Part shown: one piece after another, positions 52,561 to 62,935 of the stretch
How the letters are laid out: every line of letters starts with the position of its first letter
How positions within the stretch are numbered: position 1 is the first letter of the stretch
NCBI RefSeq assembly: GCF_050947875.1
Contig: NC_134570.1
Span: 231,555,265-231,619,264 of the forward strand
Direction: 5' to 3'
Origin: Dermacentor variabilis
Lineage: Eukaryota; Arthropoda; Arachnida; Ixodida; Ixodidae
DNA: 64,000 nucleotides
The notes under the pieces: model-generated
Seen by the model: the letters and a program-made list of their open reading frames with translations, nothing else
Databases searched by the model: none
Told to the model about the DNA's origin: nothing
Translations under genes and position numbers: made by a program

Positions 52561-52967
52561 TGCAAAACTGCGGCTTTTTTTAGTAGAGCATGGTACGTCG
52601 TTAAGGAATCCATAATGTTTTTTTTTTCGAAACCACACTAATGATTGGGGAGAATGAGAGTAAGCTGTTTATATGCTTCTAGTGCTGCATTTGTAATTTT
52701 AAGAGACAACGGTATATAATTTGGATTCTAATGCAAATTTGCCAAACGTGGATTATACTTTGACGTGAGGATAATCCTTTATAAGCTGAAAAGGGCAGCT
52801 AACGATTCGAGAACTATTCTTAAAGTATGCGATAATAAAAATAATCCGATGCCCTTCAGGCAGTATTCGATTTGTATTCGACCTCATCTGATTCCTAAAT
52901 GTTACTGTTCGTGCACCCATACTGTTAAAGGTCTTCGTTTGCTCTCGGTCAGCTTTGTCTGAAAACA
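52561..52967. other. Non-coding DNA
   Basis: AT-rich stretch with a T-run near 52616-52627. Nothing else recognised. Confidence 0.3.
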
Positions 52968-53945
52968 GCATGTCCACCATATCTACGGCCGACGATTCGA
53001 CGTAGCTGATCAACATGGCTTCTGCTGGTTGTGTTCCCTCATATATCCATCTGGTCGCTGGATCATTGGCACAAGACTACGATTTTCATGTCGTCTGCAG
53101 GGCCGGAAGTAAACATGCAGATGGCGAAGCCCTTTCCCGCTCCAAACTTCTTGTTGTCTGGTGGAGTTGTGTGGTGCGGTGAAGCGACATGGGATGGAGC
53201 CTGGTGCTGCTTCTGTCCTCAGCCATGACTATTGGTCCCTTACATAAACCGACATGTCATCGGAGGAGCATCAGGATCCCTGGATAGCATGTCCCTTAAG
53301 GTTCCTGTCTGACCCGTTGCCGCGAACCAGCATGCCTCGACGCATTGCTCGTCACTTGGGCATCCACGACGGGCTTCTGTACCGCCGAAATTACTTATTT
53401 CATGGTTGCTGGTGATTCCTGGTTGTCTACGCTCCGACCTCAGGGCTATAGTTTCATGCGGACTCTCAATGTAGCCATGCCGAAAAATTGAAGACCTACG
53501 CATGCCTGCGACTTCCAATCTACTGGCGCGGAATGCACTGCTTCATTCCGTAGTACGTCTGCTCGTGCTCCCTGTGCTGACGCCACAAGAGCCCATTTTA
53601 TGTGAGCGCTGGTCCACTCTAACCCCTGCGCTGTCCAATCCGGCCTTTAGATTGCATCGTAATTGATTTCTTCGGCTCCCTTCCGAATACTACAAATGAC
53701 AACCGCTGGCTCATTGTCACTGTGGGCTACCTCAGGCGCAACGTAAAAATTCAGCGCTTCCGTCTGCCACATTACGTGAATTCGCCTTGTTCATACCCTA
53801 TAACGGTGGCACGGTGCGCTTTGTGAGCTATTGAGGTATCACGGACGTTCCTTCCTCTCCGGAACCGTAGAAACCTTTGTACGTGAATGCAAGATTGACC
53901 ATCGGACTACCAGCGCGTATCATGCCAAAACCAACGGAATTACAG
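52968..53945 (+). pseudogene. Gypsy-4 remnant (RNase H end and integrase)
   Basis: The start resembles the RNase H end (HIYGRRFDVADQHGFCWL, QDYDFHVVCRAGSKHADGEA, ALSRS). The integrase follows in several frames (IARHLGIHDGLLYRRNY-like near 53350, IDFFGSLPNTTNDNRW-like near 53665, RYHGRSFLSGTVETFVREC and TSAYHAKTNGITER at 53850-53945). The second catalytic Asp (usually SDRG) is lost (RYHGR); the Glu in GITER remains. No LTR is recognised. It ends where the minus-strand RTE piece begins. Confidence 0.72.
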
Positions 53946-54815
53946 AGCGCTTTATCATCTTTATCTCTCTGTTCTAAGGGTGTATATTTGTTTGTAAGCA
54001 GCAGCCTAATCTTGTCGGCTTTTACCCTTACTCCCTCTAAGTGGACCTGTTTTTTCTTGACCAATTTTACTCTTTCTCTGTGCAAATTGAGGTGAATCCT
54101 AGCCCTCACTAACATATGATCACTGCACTTTACCTTACCTATCATTTCTACATCCTGCACTACGCTGGGATCGGAAGAAAGTATGAAATCAATTTCATTT
54201 CTTGTATCGCCATTAGGGCTTTTCTAGGTCTACTTTGTGTTGCTACATTTCCTGAAAAGGCTGTTCATTTTTCTTAGCTTATTCCTTTCTGCGAATTCTA
54301 GCAGCATCGCTGCTCTAGCGTTTCTAAAATCGACAACGTAGTTGCCAATTGCCTGTTCACCCGCCTACCCTTTTTCAACATTTATATTAAAGTCGCCCAT
54401 TATTATCGTATACTGAGTTTGCACTTTTCTTATCGCTAATTGAACATCTCCATAAAACTCATCTACTTCTTCATCGTCGTAACTGGATGCTGGGGCGTCG
54501 GCTTGTGCTATATTTAATCTATACCTCTTACTGAGTTTGATTACGACTACTGCTACCCTCTCGTTAGTGCTGTAGAATTCGTCAATGCTGTCCGCAATGT
54601 CAGTAAGGATTAGGAATCCTGCCCCGTATTGATTCTTATCAGGGAGACCACTATAGCAGAGGATATGGCCGTTATTTAGTAATGTGTAAGCCTCACCAGT
54701 TCTAGTGGAGTTGAGTTGAGTCGAGTGGTTGTAGGCTACTGGTAGGATTAGCCTTGCGGTTGCTGCCGGCAATTGCTCCACCGTAGCAGCACATAAATCA
54801 GACATAGACCTCACA
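53945..54815 (-). pseudogene. RTE-type LINE endonuclease fragment
   Basis: On the minus strand: TGEAYTLLNNGHILCYSGLP, GAGFLILTDIADSI, RLNIAQADAPASSYDDEEVD (the RTE 'aYAPt' region), YTIIMGDFNINV (GDFN block), a stop, then FAERNKLRKMNSLFRK, KSPNGDTRNEIDFILSSD and VKCSDHMLVRARIHLNLHR (SDH block). This is nearly the whole AP-type endonuclease of an RTE/BovB LINE, with about three stops. It belongs to the same family as the RT fragment at 1-432 and the piece at 60290. Confidence 0.85.
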
Positions 54816-54876
54816 ATTACAAATGGTCACTCCTAAGTTCACTATGTGGAGGCCATATCCGTGTCCTGTAGGTAAT

Positions 54877-55630
54877 TTAAAAGAAAGCGAGAGACCTTCT
54901 TCCTACACAACTGGTTCCCGCGCGGGAAAACAATGTCCTGAAGAGAACTGTGAGGAACTCCTGTCTTCTTGAGGGGCCGCATAATACACTCCTTTCCGCG
55001 TTACACTGAGTACAGCACATAACGTAATGTTCTATTTCACCGCACACACCACACGCTGAACATAATGGAGACAACGCCAGGCCAGTCTTATACATCCATG
55101 CAGGGGCACGAGCAGCGCCGGTGCGAATGCGCAGCAGTAAAGTGGCTTGGTTTATTTTGAGACCCTTGATCACACATGGCTTCTGAGGTGAGCTCCACAC
55201 CACTTCTCTGAAGAGTCTCTTGTCCTCTTGAGGCACTTTTCTCAATGAATTCCCAGACAGTGCTCTATGGGCGAGGCTGTCCGCCATGTCGTTGCCTATG
55301 ACACCTATGTGTGAGGGCACCCATTGAAAACGTATGGAGAAGCGTTTTATATGGAGATTGTGCACCTAGCGTATGGAGCTTAGGCATAAGGCACCAGTAC
55401 AACAGTAAGGAACCCGTGCTCTAACCTTTTAAGGGCAGATTTTGAATCTGTAAGAATGACAACAGGTTGAGGCGTACAAAACCGCAGTTTCTTTAGAGCT
55501 GCCTCAATGGCAACTCCTTCAGCCGTTGTGGAGGGCACGACTGCAGTGAAGCGAACAGACCAATCATACTTCAAATAGGGAATGTGAGGAGCAGCTGCAC
55601 TAGATCCTCTGAACTTGTCCACAGAGCCAT
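54877..55630 (-). pseudogene. LINE-C RNase H domain and C-terminus
   Basis: DKFRGSSAAAPHIPYLKYDW and VVPSTTAEGVAIEAALKKLR with VVILTDSKSALKRLEHG (catalytic Glu and Asp blocks) are followed, after a stop near 55380, by HIKRFSIRFQWVPSHIGVIG with NDMADSLAHRAL (final His/Asp region). The initial catalytic Asp block (usually tDGS) reads EGSV, so it is changed. A Cys/His-rich tail (PLCSACGVCGEIEHYVMCC) ends the protein, as is common in I-type ORF2. Confidence 0.82.
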
Positions 55631-55640
55631 CAGTAAAAAT

Positions 55641-57300
55641 TTAAAGATGACGTGCATATTCAGTTGCAAGATTTTCCAGTACCAGCGAACGCGTTGCCGC
55701 CAAAGGAGAACTCCGCTTAGCGCGAACGTTAGGAAATGCCAACGAAAAACCGAGGCTCGCGAACGACCAAGGAGGTTTCAACCTCTTAGTTCGACCTCTA
55801 GCGTCAAGATCTAGGTAACCAAGAGTATTTAGTGCCAAGCACGCTCGGAACTCAGATCTCCTTCGAAGGCGCTGTAGAAGGGCTCGCCCGGCTACCGTCT
55901 GTTTGAGGCGGCCCATTTGCATCAATAACCATTGTGAAGCGACTAGGCTAGGAGGTCTCGATAAGTACTCGTAAATTATTGCATTGTTAGCAGCAGTCTG
56001 CGGAACGCCAAGAGCCCTCCTTAGGCCCTTTCTGTGCAAAACCTCAAGTCGTTCCAGCTGTGATATCGAGGAGGAAATTAAATGGAGCTGGTACATTATT
56101 CGGCTCGTCAATAGTGCATCGTGCAACCTGATCATTGAAGAAGGGTGATTTCCCCATTGCTCACTTGCAACTCTACGATCACATTGAGACGCGAAGATAG
56201 CGATGTCACAACCGAGTCCATAGCTCGTCGCCACTGTAGACGGTAGTCAATAATGACGCCCAAAAAGCGCTTGTTATCAATTGACGAAGGCAAGATTGAT
56301 CAAGGTTCAGCCGCGCATACCGTCTTCCTCTACCTAGAAGCATAATGAAGCCAGATTTTTCCACCGAGAGAGTCAACCCAACACCTTCAAGGTAATTTTG
56401 AACGGAAAATAATTCCTGTCGAGCTATCAGGGCTAAACGCAAGCGTTGATATCCGGTTAACCAAAGACAAATGTCGTCCGCATATATCGACATATGGACA
56501 AGCCTGCAATGTTTTTGCACTTCAGCGGGAAGACCAGCCATTAGAGCATTAAAGAGCGTTGGGGAAAGAACACTTCCCTGAGGTACAGCTCGCGATACCG
56601 CCCTTTCGGTGCTTGTGGTACTTCCTAACTGCACTTGAATTTTACGATCACTGATAAATGAGTGAATGAGTCGAAGAAGATAGCCCTGTACGCCCTTGGC
56701 CTGCAAACTATTTAGTATTGAGCTCTGAAAGACGCTATCACAAGCCTTTGTACGTCTAGGAAAATAACTAGATTTCAAATGCCGAAAGCTCTATGATGTT
56801 CAATATGGCTTATCAAGACCAAGACGCTATCTTGCACGCTTAAACCTGTTCGAAATCCAGTCATTCATGTTGGCAGAGCCCTTCTGTCATCGAGCCCTCA
56901 AGATAAACACTTACTTGCCAGCGTCTACAAGAGCTTAGGTACACAGGACTTCAGTGATACAGGACGATAAGAGGCCAAGTTTGTCATTTCTTTGCTGGGC
57001 TTCAGCACTGGGACAACAGAAGCCACCTTCCATGAAGGAGGAACGTCGCCAGTCTCCCACACTCGATTGAGATAGCTTAGGAGCATATTCCGGTGTTCCA
57101 GTGGTAGGTTCTGCATCATCTGGTAGGTAATTCCGTCAGGACCCGGTGCACATCGACGTCGCAGGCTGCTGAGTGCTGTCTGTAGCTCTCGAAGTGTGAA
57201 CGGGGCATCCATCACAGACGTAAATGTTGCTGGCAGAGAGCAGGGATGAATTCTTGAACTTGCACTTACAAATGCATCTCCTCTGCCAAGCACACGACAG
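55641..57300 (-). pseudogene. LINE-C reverse transcriptase
   Basis: FTLRELQTALSSLRRRCAPG and PDGITYQMMQNLPLEH start the fingers, then WKVASVVPVLKPSKEMTNLA and SYRPVSLKSCVPKLL. After a break: ACDSVFQSSILNSLQAKGVQ, LIHSFISDRKIQVQLGST, RAVPQGSVLSPTLFNALMAG and MSIYADDICLWLTGYQRLRL with an intact YADD. The thumb (CDRRVASEQWGNHPSSMIRL, LHRKGLRRALGVPQ) follows in another frame. Frameshifts separate at least three blocks. Confidence 0.85.
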
Positions 57301-58143
57301 GTTTCTGCTTGCGCAGTGCAAGCGCTTCGAAAGGTTTACTAGGAGGAGAATCACCAGCGAGACTGCCAATGACTGGCCAAATTCTCGTCTTCGGTGAGAA
57401 AACAGTCAAGCTAGCGCAGAAGTACGCCCGCTGCGACCTACAGAGCTCGCTCGTATGGCATCGAATGGCAGAGTTAAGCCTATTGAAGGTCGTCTTCAAG
57501 GATCTGTAGTCCTTCTTCCGCATCAGTTGTCGCTCCGCCCTTCTGCGCGCTGCGTAAAGGTTCCTGAGTTCTAAATCCGGAGTCGGAAAATGATTAGTCA
57601 ACTTGACCACTGTGGTAGCAGCCATCTTACCAGAAATGATTTTGTCTATCACATCACCAGAAACACATGCAAGTTGCTCCCTGTATTTGTACCAATTAAC
57701 AACATGGCTAATTTTAGAGCCGCGCATATGGAAGTCGGCAGTAAACACTAAAAGTGGATAGTGATCCCTTTTCATGCGGTCAGGTGCACTTGACCACTTC
57801 ACGCGGACGTCAGGTGAATGCAAGGTTAGGTCTATAGAGGTGGTTGTGGCTGGAGGCCGGAAGAAAGTGGGACTTCTGTTATCGACCACGCACACATCCA
57901 AACTGTCGATAACTCCTACAATTTTGCGTCCGTGTGAATCTGTGTTACTGTTACCCCAGACAGAATGATGGGCGTTGAAGTCACCGCAGATAATTTGGGG
58001 CGCTGGACAACGGTCACAAAGCTGCTGGAGAAACAAGTCCATTGCTACCTTCTTCCGCGGAGACACGTATACGGATGCAACAGTATACGCAATGCAACTT
58101 TTCAGTGATTTTTAGTTGGACGAAATTGAATAAGACTAGCCAT
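57266..58143 (-). pseudogene. LINE-C endonuclease domain, N-terminal part deleted
   Basis: The likely ORF2 start MASLIQF (ATG at 58143) is followed almost at once by CIAYTVASVYVSPRKKVAMD, so most of the first 100 or so residues, including the LQE block, are missing. The rest is intact: APQIICGDFNAHHSVWGN (GDFN), SPTFFRPPATTTSIDLTLHS and MKRDHYPLLVFTADF (DH block). The linker to RT (NLYAARRRAERQLMRKKDYR, LNSAIRCHTSELCR) follows. Confidence 0.82.
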
Positions 58144-58299
58144 ATTATAAGGTGAAGGTCGCGGCGAACGCGGTAATCGTGGACTCAAAGGAAAGAACGA
58201 GCTGTAGAAAGTTCTTCAGGGTACCAGTCTGCATCGCTTGAACATATGAACGCAGGACTTCAAACGAAACTCGCAGAAGGTTGGACAGATCCTGATTTT

Positions 58300-59549
58300 T
58301 GTGCTCCTTATTTTGCTGTACGCACTAACTTCAACAAAAGATGCGGACTGGGACCCACTCTTGGCCACTGCAGCTGGTTTCTGCATCTCTTTTGAGGCGA
58401 GGGAATGTCCTCCATGTCGTCGAGTCTGGCTGTGATCTGGTCGCCGAGAAACTTGGACACTTTTTGCTGCAGCAGATCAAACAACCGACTCACCCGCAGA
58501 GGACTTTGCCGTCTTGCTAGGTTCAGGTCGCTCACTGACGTTGCTTGTTATTACGCTACGAACTTCCGACTCTAACGCAGGGAGCTCAACTTCCGAATCT
58601 AACGCCGGGAACTCGTCACTTTCAGGTATCGGCTTCTCAGTAGGTTGTGGTTTGGGACCACTAATGAAGGACACTCGACGGTGTAAGGCGCTTACACGGA
58701 AGGGGCAGCCACCGAAACTCGCTGGATGGTCACCGCGAGCAAAATCTACCTTGCAGGGTTTGCAATCGTGGGCGCCACCGCATCGTTTGCAACGTTGACC
58801 TTTGATGCAATCTTTGGCTACATGGCCAAAGCGTTGGCACATAAAGCATCGGGAAGTTTCAACGATTTCTTTGACTGCATGCTTGGTAAAACTGAGGTCA
58901 ATTTTTTCGAGGCGCTCGGTGTTGGGAGCAAACGTTATCACAACTGAGTTAGTAGGTTTCGCTGCCCATTCTTTTTCTTCAGTCTCCACCCGGTGCAGCA
59001 GACGTTTCATGTGCCTAGCACCTTGCGGTTTCAAGTAGTCAAGAAGGTCGCTTTCCGAATACCACACTGGTGCTCCCCTAATAACCCATGTGTTAGTCAT
59101 GTAGGAGTGGTGCAACCGGGCTGTAACTCTTATCAACCGGGCTGTAACTCTTATTATGTCAACAGTCTGAGAGCACCGAAGTAGAATGTCAATTGCTCTT
59201 CCGTTGAGATATATAGATAAAGAGCACCTTGCGTTGTGAAGTGGCTGCGAATCGGAGCAGATCCCAGCAGTACTTTAATGGCTTCGAAGAGCCTGATAGG
59301 GTCCCGCTCTCTCAAATCAACACTTTTCTCTGTTGACAAAACTACCACTGGGATTCCGACCGTTCTTTGCTTCCTATGACTCACCACCTTAAAGCCGTCG
59401 CTGTCCACTTCCGCCATATCAGCCAGTTCCTCGTCAAGGTCGACGATAGTTGAGTCGTCCCCACTGAGCGATGATGATGCACTGGACTGCTTATCGTCCT
59501 TGATGTCTGGCAGCTCCACGCCTTGCGAGGCCATGGCCGCCTCCGACAC
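58300..59549 (-). pseudogene. LINE-C ORF1 gag-like protein
   Basis: The N-terminus (MASQGVELPDIKDDKQ, then an Asp/Ser/Glu-rich stretch) leads to SDGFKVVSHRKQRTVGIPVV and RDPIRLFEAIKVLL. After a frameshift near 59155 come IRVTARLIRVTARLHHSYMT, TWVIRGAPVWYSESDLLDYL and VVITFAPNTERLEKIDL. The zinc knuckle is CFMCQRFGHVAKDC, followed by CKRCGGAHDCKPC. A 21-bp tandem duplication (59113-59154) repeats IRVTARL. The protein binds LINE RNA. A second frame break occurs near 58530. Confidence 0.82.
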
Positions 59550-59639
59550 GCTGGCTTTCTTCGGATGGTACTGTCCCTTTAAAGGTGAAGGCGCCGGAGC
59601 AGCTGTACCATTTTCATAAGGACAGTAGTTAATAACTCA

Positions 59640-60275
59640 ATACGAGTTACGAGTTAAGGCGGCTCAGTATAACTCTTATCAAGGCATCCCTTTATCTTCA
59701 ACCCCTGGCACTTCGGCGTAAAATTTTACAGCTTTGCCTATTTCACACAAATTGTACTATACCTTCCCACAGCTAAGAAATTCTGTATTACACCCGCCGC
59801 TTCGCACCTCACGCCGTCTTTTCAACTCTTTAAGTTTGCAGCTCATAAATGGCTCGACAAACTCATTTAATAAATCTTTTTTACCTATCTCCATTACATT
59901 GTGGAATGATTTACCCGATTCCATAGTTACTGAAATAGAACCTAATAAATTCAGGCACTTATTAACAGCACATTTCAAAGGCTGAGTTATTTTGCCATGT
60001 TTTTGAATGTGTATGCGTGTTTTGTTTTGTTTCCAAGTTGTTCTTGAGCCGCTGTGTCTATCTTAGTGTTGATGCTTCTCATGATGTCTATCTTCTGATG
60101 ATGTCTATCTTAGTGTTGATGCTTCTGATTATGTCAATGTTGAACATGAACCTTGCACTTTGTATTGCTTTTTTGTTGTTACCGACCATTGTATATGTAA
60201 CGACTGCTCCCCCCCCCTTATGTAATGCCCTAAGCCAAGGCCCTTTGAGGGTAAATATATGATGATAATGAATAG
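59640..60275 (+). mobile_element. CR1/L2-type LINE 3' end
   Basis: Encodes LPTAKKFCIT-like sequence and, from 59734, TSRRLFNSLSLQLINGSTNS, FNKSFLPISITLWNDLPDSI and VTEIEPNKFRHLLTAHFKG with a stop at 59985. These are the last residues of CR1/L2 ORF2 ('..fp..i.lWN.Lp..iv....'). The 3'UTR contains GATGTCTATCTTAGTGTTGA repeated (60070-60125) and ends TTTGAGGGTAAATATATGAT with a GATGATAATGA tail. Confidence 0.78.
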
Positions 60276-60289
60276 CAAAACCTATGTAA

Positions 60290-60640
60290 AAATTACAGAG
60301 CTGAGGTGAGAACAGATCGAACTGCGTAGTCTTTCTCTTCTCCACCATTTCTAATCTAACCAAGGGCGGTAATATCCCAAACCATGTCTGATATCCCAAA
60401 CCAGTTCTACTCTCACCAAGGCCGATAATATCCCAAACAATGTCGGATATTTCCTCAATGAGTCCTGCTAAGCTAGCCTCCCTTGAGAGGGTTCTGGTGT
60501 TAAATGTTGCAAGGGTCAGTTTCCGTTGACGGCCTGTCCGGACCCAGCGATTCTTAGCACCCTCTGCTCAGTCATAGGTCTGAGCGCCGCCTTGGTCAGG
60601 TGCTCCACAGCTGCTGGGGACGGAGGGCCATTAGTTAATT
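60290..60640 (-). pseudogene. RTE-type LINE endonuclease start, fragment
   Basis: On the minus strand: TLATFNTRTLSREASLAGLI, EEISDIVWDIIGLGESR. This is the first block of an RTE endonuclease ('T.NvrTl...g.l..l...i..y.ViGl.Etr'). A small internal duplication (GATATCCCAAACCA twice near 60375-60405) follows. The fragment stops at about 60290 next to the CR1/L2 tail. Confidence 0.75.
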
Positions 60641-60779
60641 GTAGACGTCACAAGGGAGATTGCTGCCGAATACTGAAACAGGGAGGTCAATTGCTGTTCT
60701 GGTGAGGCAGTGTCTTTGTTCCAGCTTAGTAGGCCTTCCTAATTCGGTTGTACATGGATTAGTATAGCCCCACTCGCTC
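60641..60779. other. Short spacer before the 254-bp array
   Basis: May be RTE 5' sequence; nothing specific is seen. Confidence 0.3.
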
Positions 60780-62640
60780 ATAAGCGCGGGCTTCTTCTTT
60801 TGTACTCAGTGGCCGATGACGTAGAAAAGGACAATTTCGACTCGGTGATGTCGATCCAGCACGAAAGTTCCTCTACGCGGTCTCGGTAAAGACTCACAGG
60901 GACGATTAAACAGCACAATCCTTCCGTTGCACTGGCCGCCCACATTATAGCAAACAGAAGCATCTGCGTGAACAGTACCAACGAGTTCATGCTGAACATG
61001 ACCAACGGTCAGCCGATGTGCCCGCTAAAGAAAGTCAAGCACCGGCTTGTTTTTGTGTACGCCGCGGACAATGAAGTAGAAGGGGACTGTGCCGGAATGG
61101 TGATGTTGATCCGGTATGAAAGTTCCTCTGCACACTCTCCGTCAAAAAGCACAGGGACGATTAGACCGCGGTACCCTTCCGTTGCACTGACCGTCCATCT
61201 CGTCGCAAACAGAAGCATCAAGGTCACGAGTAGCAAGCTATTCATAATGAACTTGACCAAGGGCCAGCCGAAGTACCCGTTAAATAAATTTAGGCGTGGG
61301 TTGTTCTCTTGCACGGAGTGGGCGATGAAGTAGAATGGGGCGCTGTCGACACGGTGATGTCGATCCGGTACGAAACTTCTTTTGCGCAATCTCCGTCAAG
61401 ACGCACAGGGACAATTAGGCAGCAGAATCATTCCGCTGCAGTGGCCGTCCGTGATGTTGCAAACCGAAGCAACTGCTTCAAAAGTAGCAAGGGATTCATG
61501 ATGAACATGGGCGATGGCCAGCCGTCGTGCCTACTCAAGAAATTCAAAGAGGGGCTTCTTTTGTGCGAAGCGAAAGATGATGTAGAAATGGACCATGCCG
61601 ATATGGCGATGCAGATCCATTACGAAAGTTCCTGTGCGCAGTCTCCGTCAAGACTTACAGGGACGATTAAACAGCAGAATCCTTCCGTTGCACGGTCCGT
61701 CCATGTCGTCGCAAGCTGAAGCATCTGCTTCAAAAGTAGCAAGGGATTCATGATGAACTTGATCGACGACCAGCCGACGCGCCTGCTGAAGAAATTTAAG
61801 CATGTGCTTTTTCTTTTACATGGAGTGGACGATGAAGTAGAATAGGGTGGCGTGGGTACGGCGATGTCGATTCGGTATGAAACTTCCTCTGTGCAGTCTT
61901 TGTCAAGACGCACAGGGACGATTAGACAGCGGAATCCTTCCAATGCACTGGCCGTCCATGTCGCCGCAAAGAGAAGAATCAGCGTGAAAAGTAGCAAGGG
62001 ACTCACGAAGAACTTGTACGACAGCCAACCGACGTGACCACTAAATAAATTCAAGCAGGGCTTCGTGCACGCAAATCGGACGATGAAATACTAGGGGGCA
62101 GTGCCGACATGGTGATGTCGATCAGTTACGAAAGTTCCGCTGCGCAGTCTATCAGACGCAAAGAAACCATTAGACACCGGGATCCTTCCCTTGCACTGGG
62201 CATCCATGTCGTCGCACCCCAAAGCGTCTGCTTGAAAAGTAGCAAGGGATTCATGATCAACTTGACCAACGGCTTCCCCACGTGCTAAATAAAATAATTC
62301 AAGCGCGGGCTTGTATTGTATGGAGCGGACGATGACGTAGAAGGGGGCCGTTTCGACACCGTGATGTTGATCCGGTACGAAAGCTCCTCTGTGCAGTCTC
62401 CGTGAAGAGGCACAGGGACAATTAGACAGCGGAATCCTTCCGTTGCACAGGCTGTTGATGTCGTTGCAAACAGAACCATCTGCTGGAAGAGAAGCAAGGA
62501 GTTCTTGATGAGCTTGACCAACGTCCAACCGACGAGCCCACTGAGCAAATTCAAGCGCGGGCTTTTGTTGTAAAGAGCGGACGATAACGTAGAAAGAGAC
62601 AGTGTCGACGCGGTGATGTCGGTTCGGTGCGAAAGTTCTG
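60780..62640. repeat. 254-bp tandem array, about 7 units
   Basis: The marker CACAGGGACGATTA (or a variant) occurs at 60895, 61150, 61404, 61657, 61911, about 62157 and 62411, giving periods of 255, 254, 253, 254, 246 and 254 bp. Each unit also has GGTGATGTCGATCCGG, GAAAGTTCCTCTG and TTCATGATGAACTTGACC-like blocks. Units are perhaps 75-85% alike by eye. On the minus strand each unit can encode a hydrophobic segment followed by ATEGFRCLIVPVSLDG, but the period is not a multiple of three and stops occur, so no long protein results. The array lies directly upstream of LINE-D ORF1. Confidence 0.88.
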
Positions 62641-62935
62641 CGCAGAAGACGACGAAGAAGTTCCGGCAAAACACGCTCTTTCACATGGGCTAAGCAGACT
62701 ATCGACGTTTTAGCCGAAAACTCGACAACTGCACCAGCCTCGACTATCCGATGGGGTTCCACTCAACAAACGCTCCGTCTCAAGACCAAGTTCAAGTCCG
62801 TGAGTGAATTTTTCGTCATCCCACGCGACCATGAAAATTCGAAGCGGCGGAAGCCCCGTCAGGCCTCGATAGGCTTAGCGCGTGAGCGACTGCCTCACCA
62901 CTTAATAACCGGATCGCTTCTGCCGAGCGTAGGAG
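62641..62935 (+). promoter_or_regulatory. Likely 5'UTR of LINE-D
   Basis: Sequence between the end of the array and the first LINE-D ATG (62936). It includes GCTCTTTCACATGGGCTAAG and the region up to GCCGAGCGTAGGAG. Assigned to the LINE only by position. Confidence 0.4.

Larger units (their letters stand above)
54850..59580 (-). mobile_element. LINE-C: nearly full-length I-type LINE, decayed
   Basis: Minus strand, about 4.7 kb: ORF1 gag-like protein (59549-58300), ORF2 endonuclease (58143-57500), RT (57300-55650) and RNase H (55630-54880). RT plus RNase H together with CCHC knuckles in ORF1 fit the I superfamily. Several frameshifts and an N-terminal endonuclease deletion indicate that it is not active. 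It is bounded by the RTE fragment on the left and a CR1/L2 3' end on the right. Confidence 0.85.

Noticed and set aside
53945..53945. Gypsy-4 and the RTE fragment as one chimeric gene
   Set aside because: They are on opposite strands and each has the motif order of its own family, so this is a simple junction.
62091..62762. Minus-strand 223-codon frame
   Set aside because: It spans tandem monomers and the LINE-D 5' region; the monomer period does not preserve the frame and no known domain appears.
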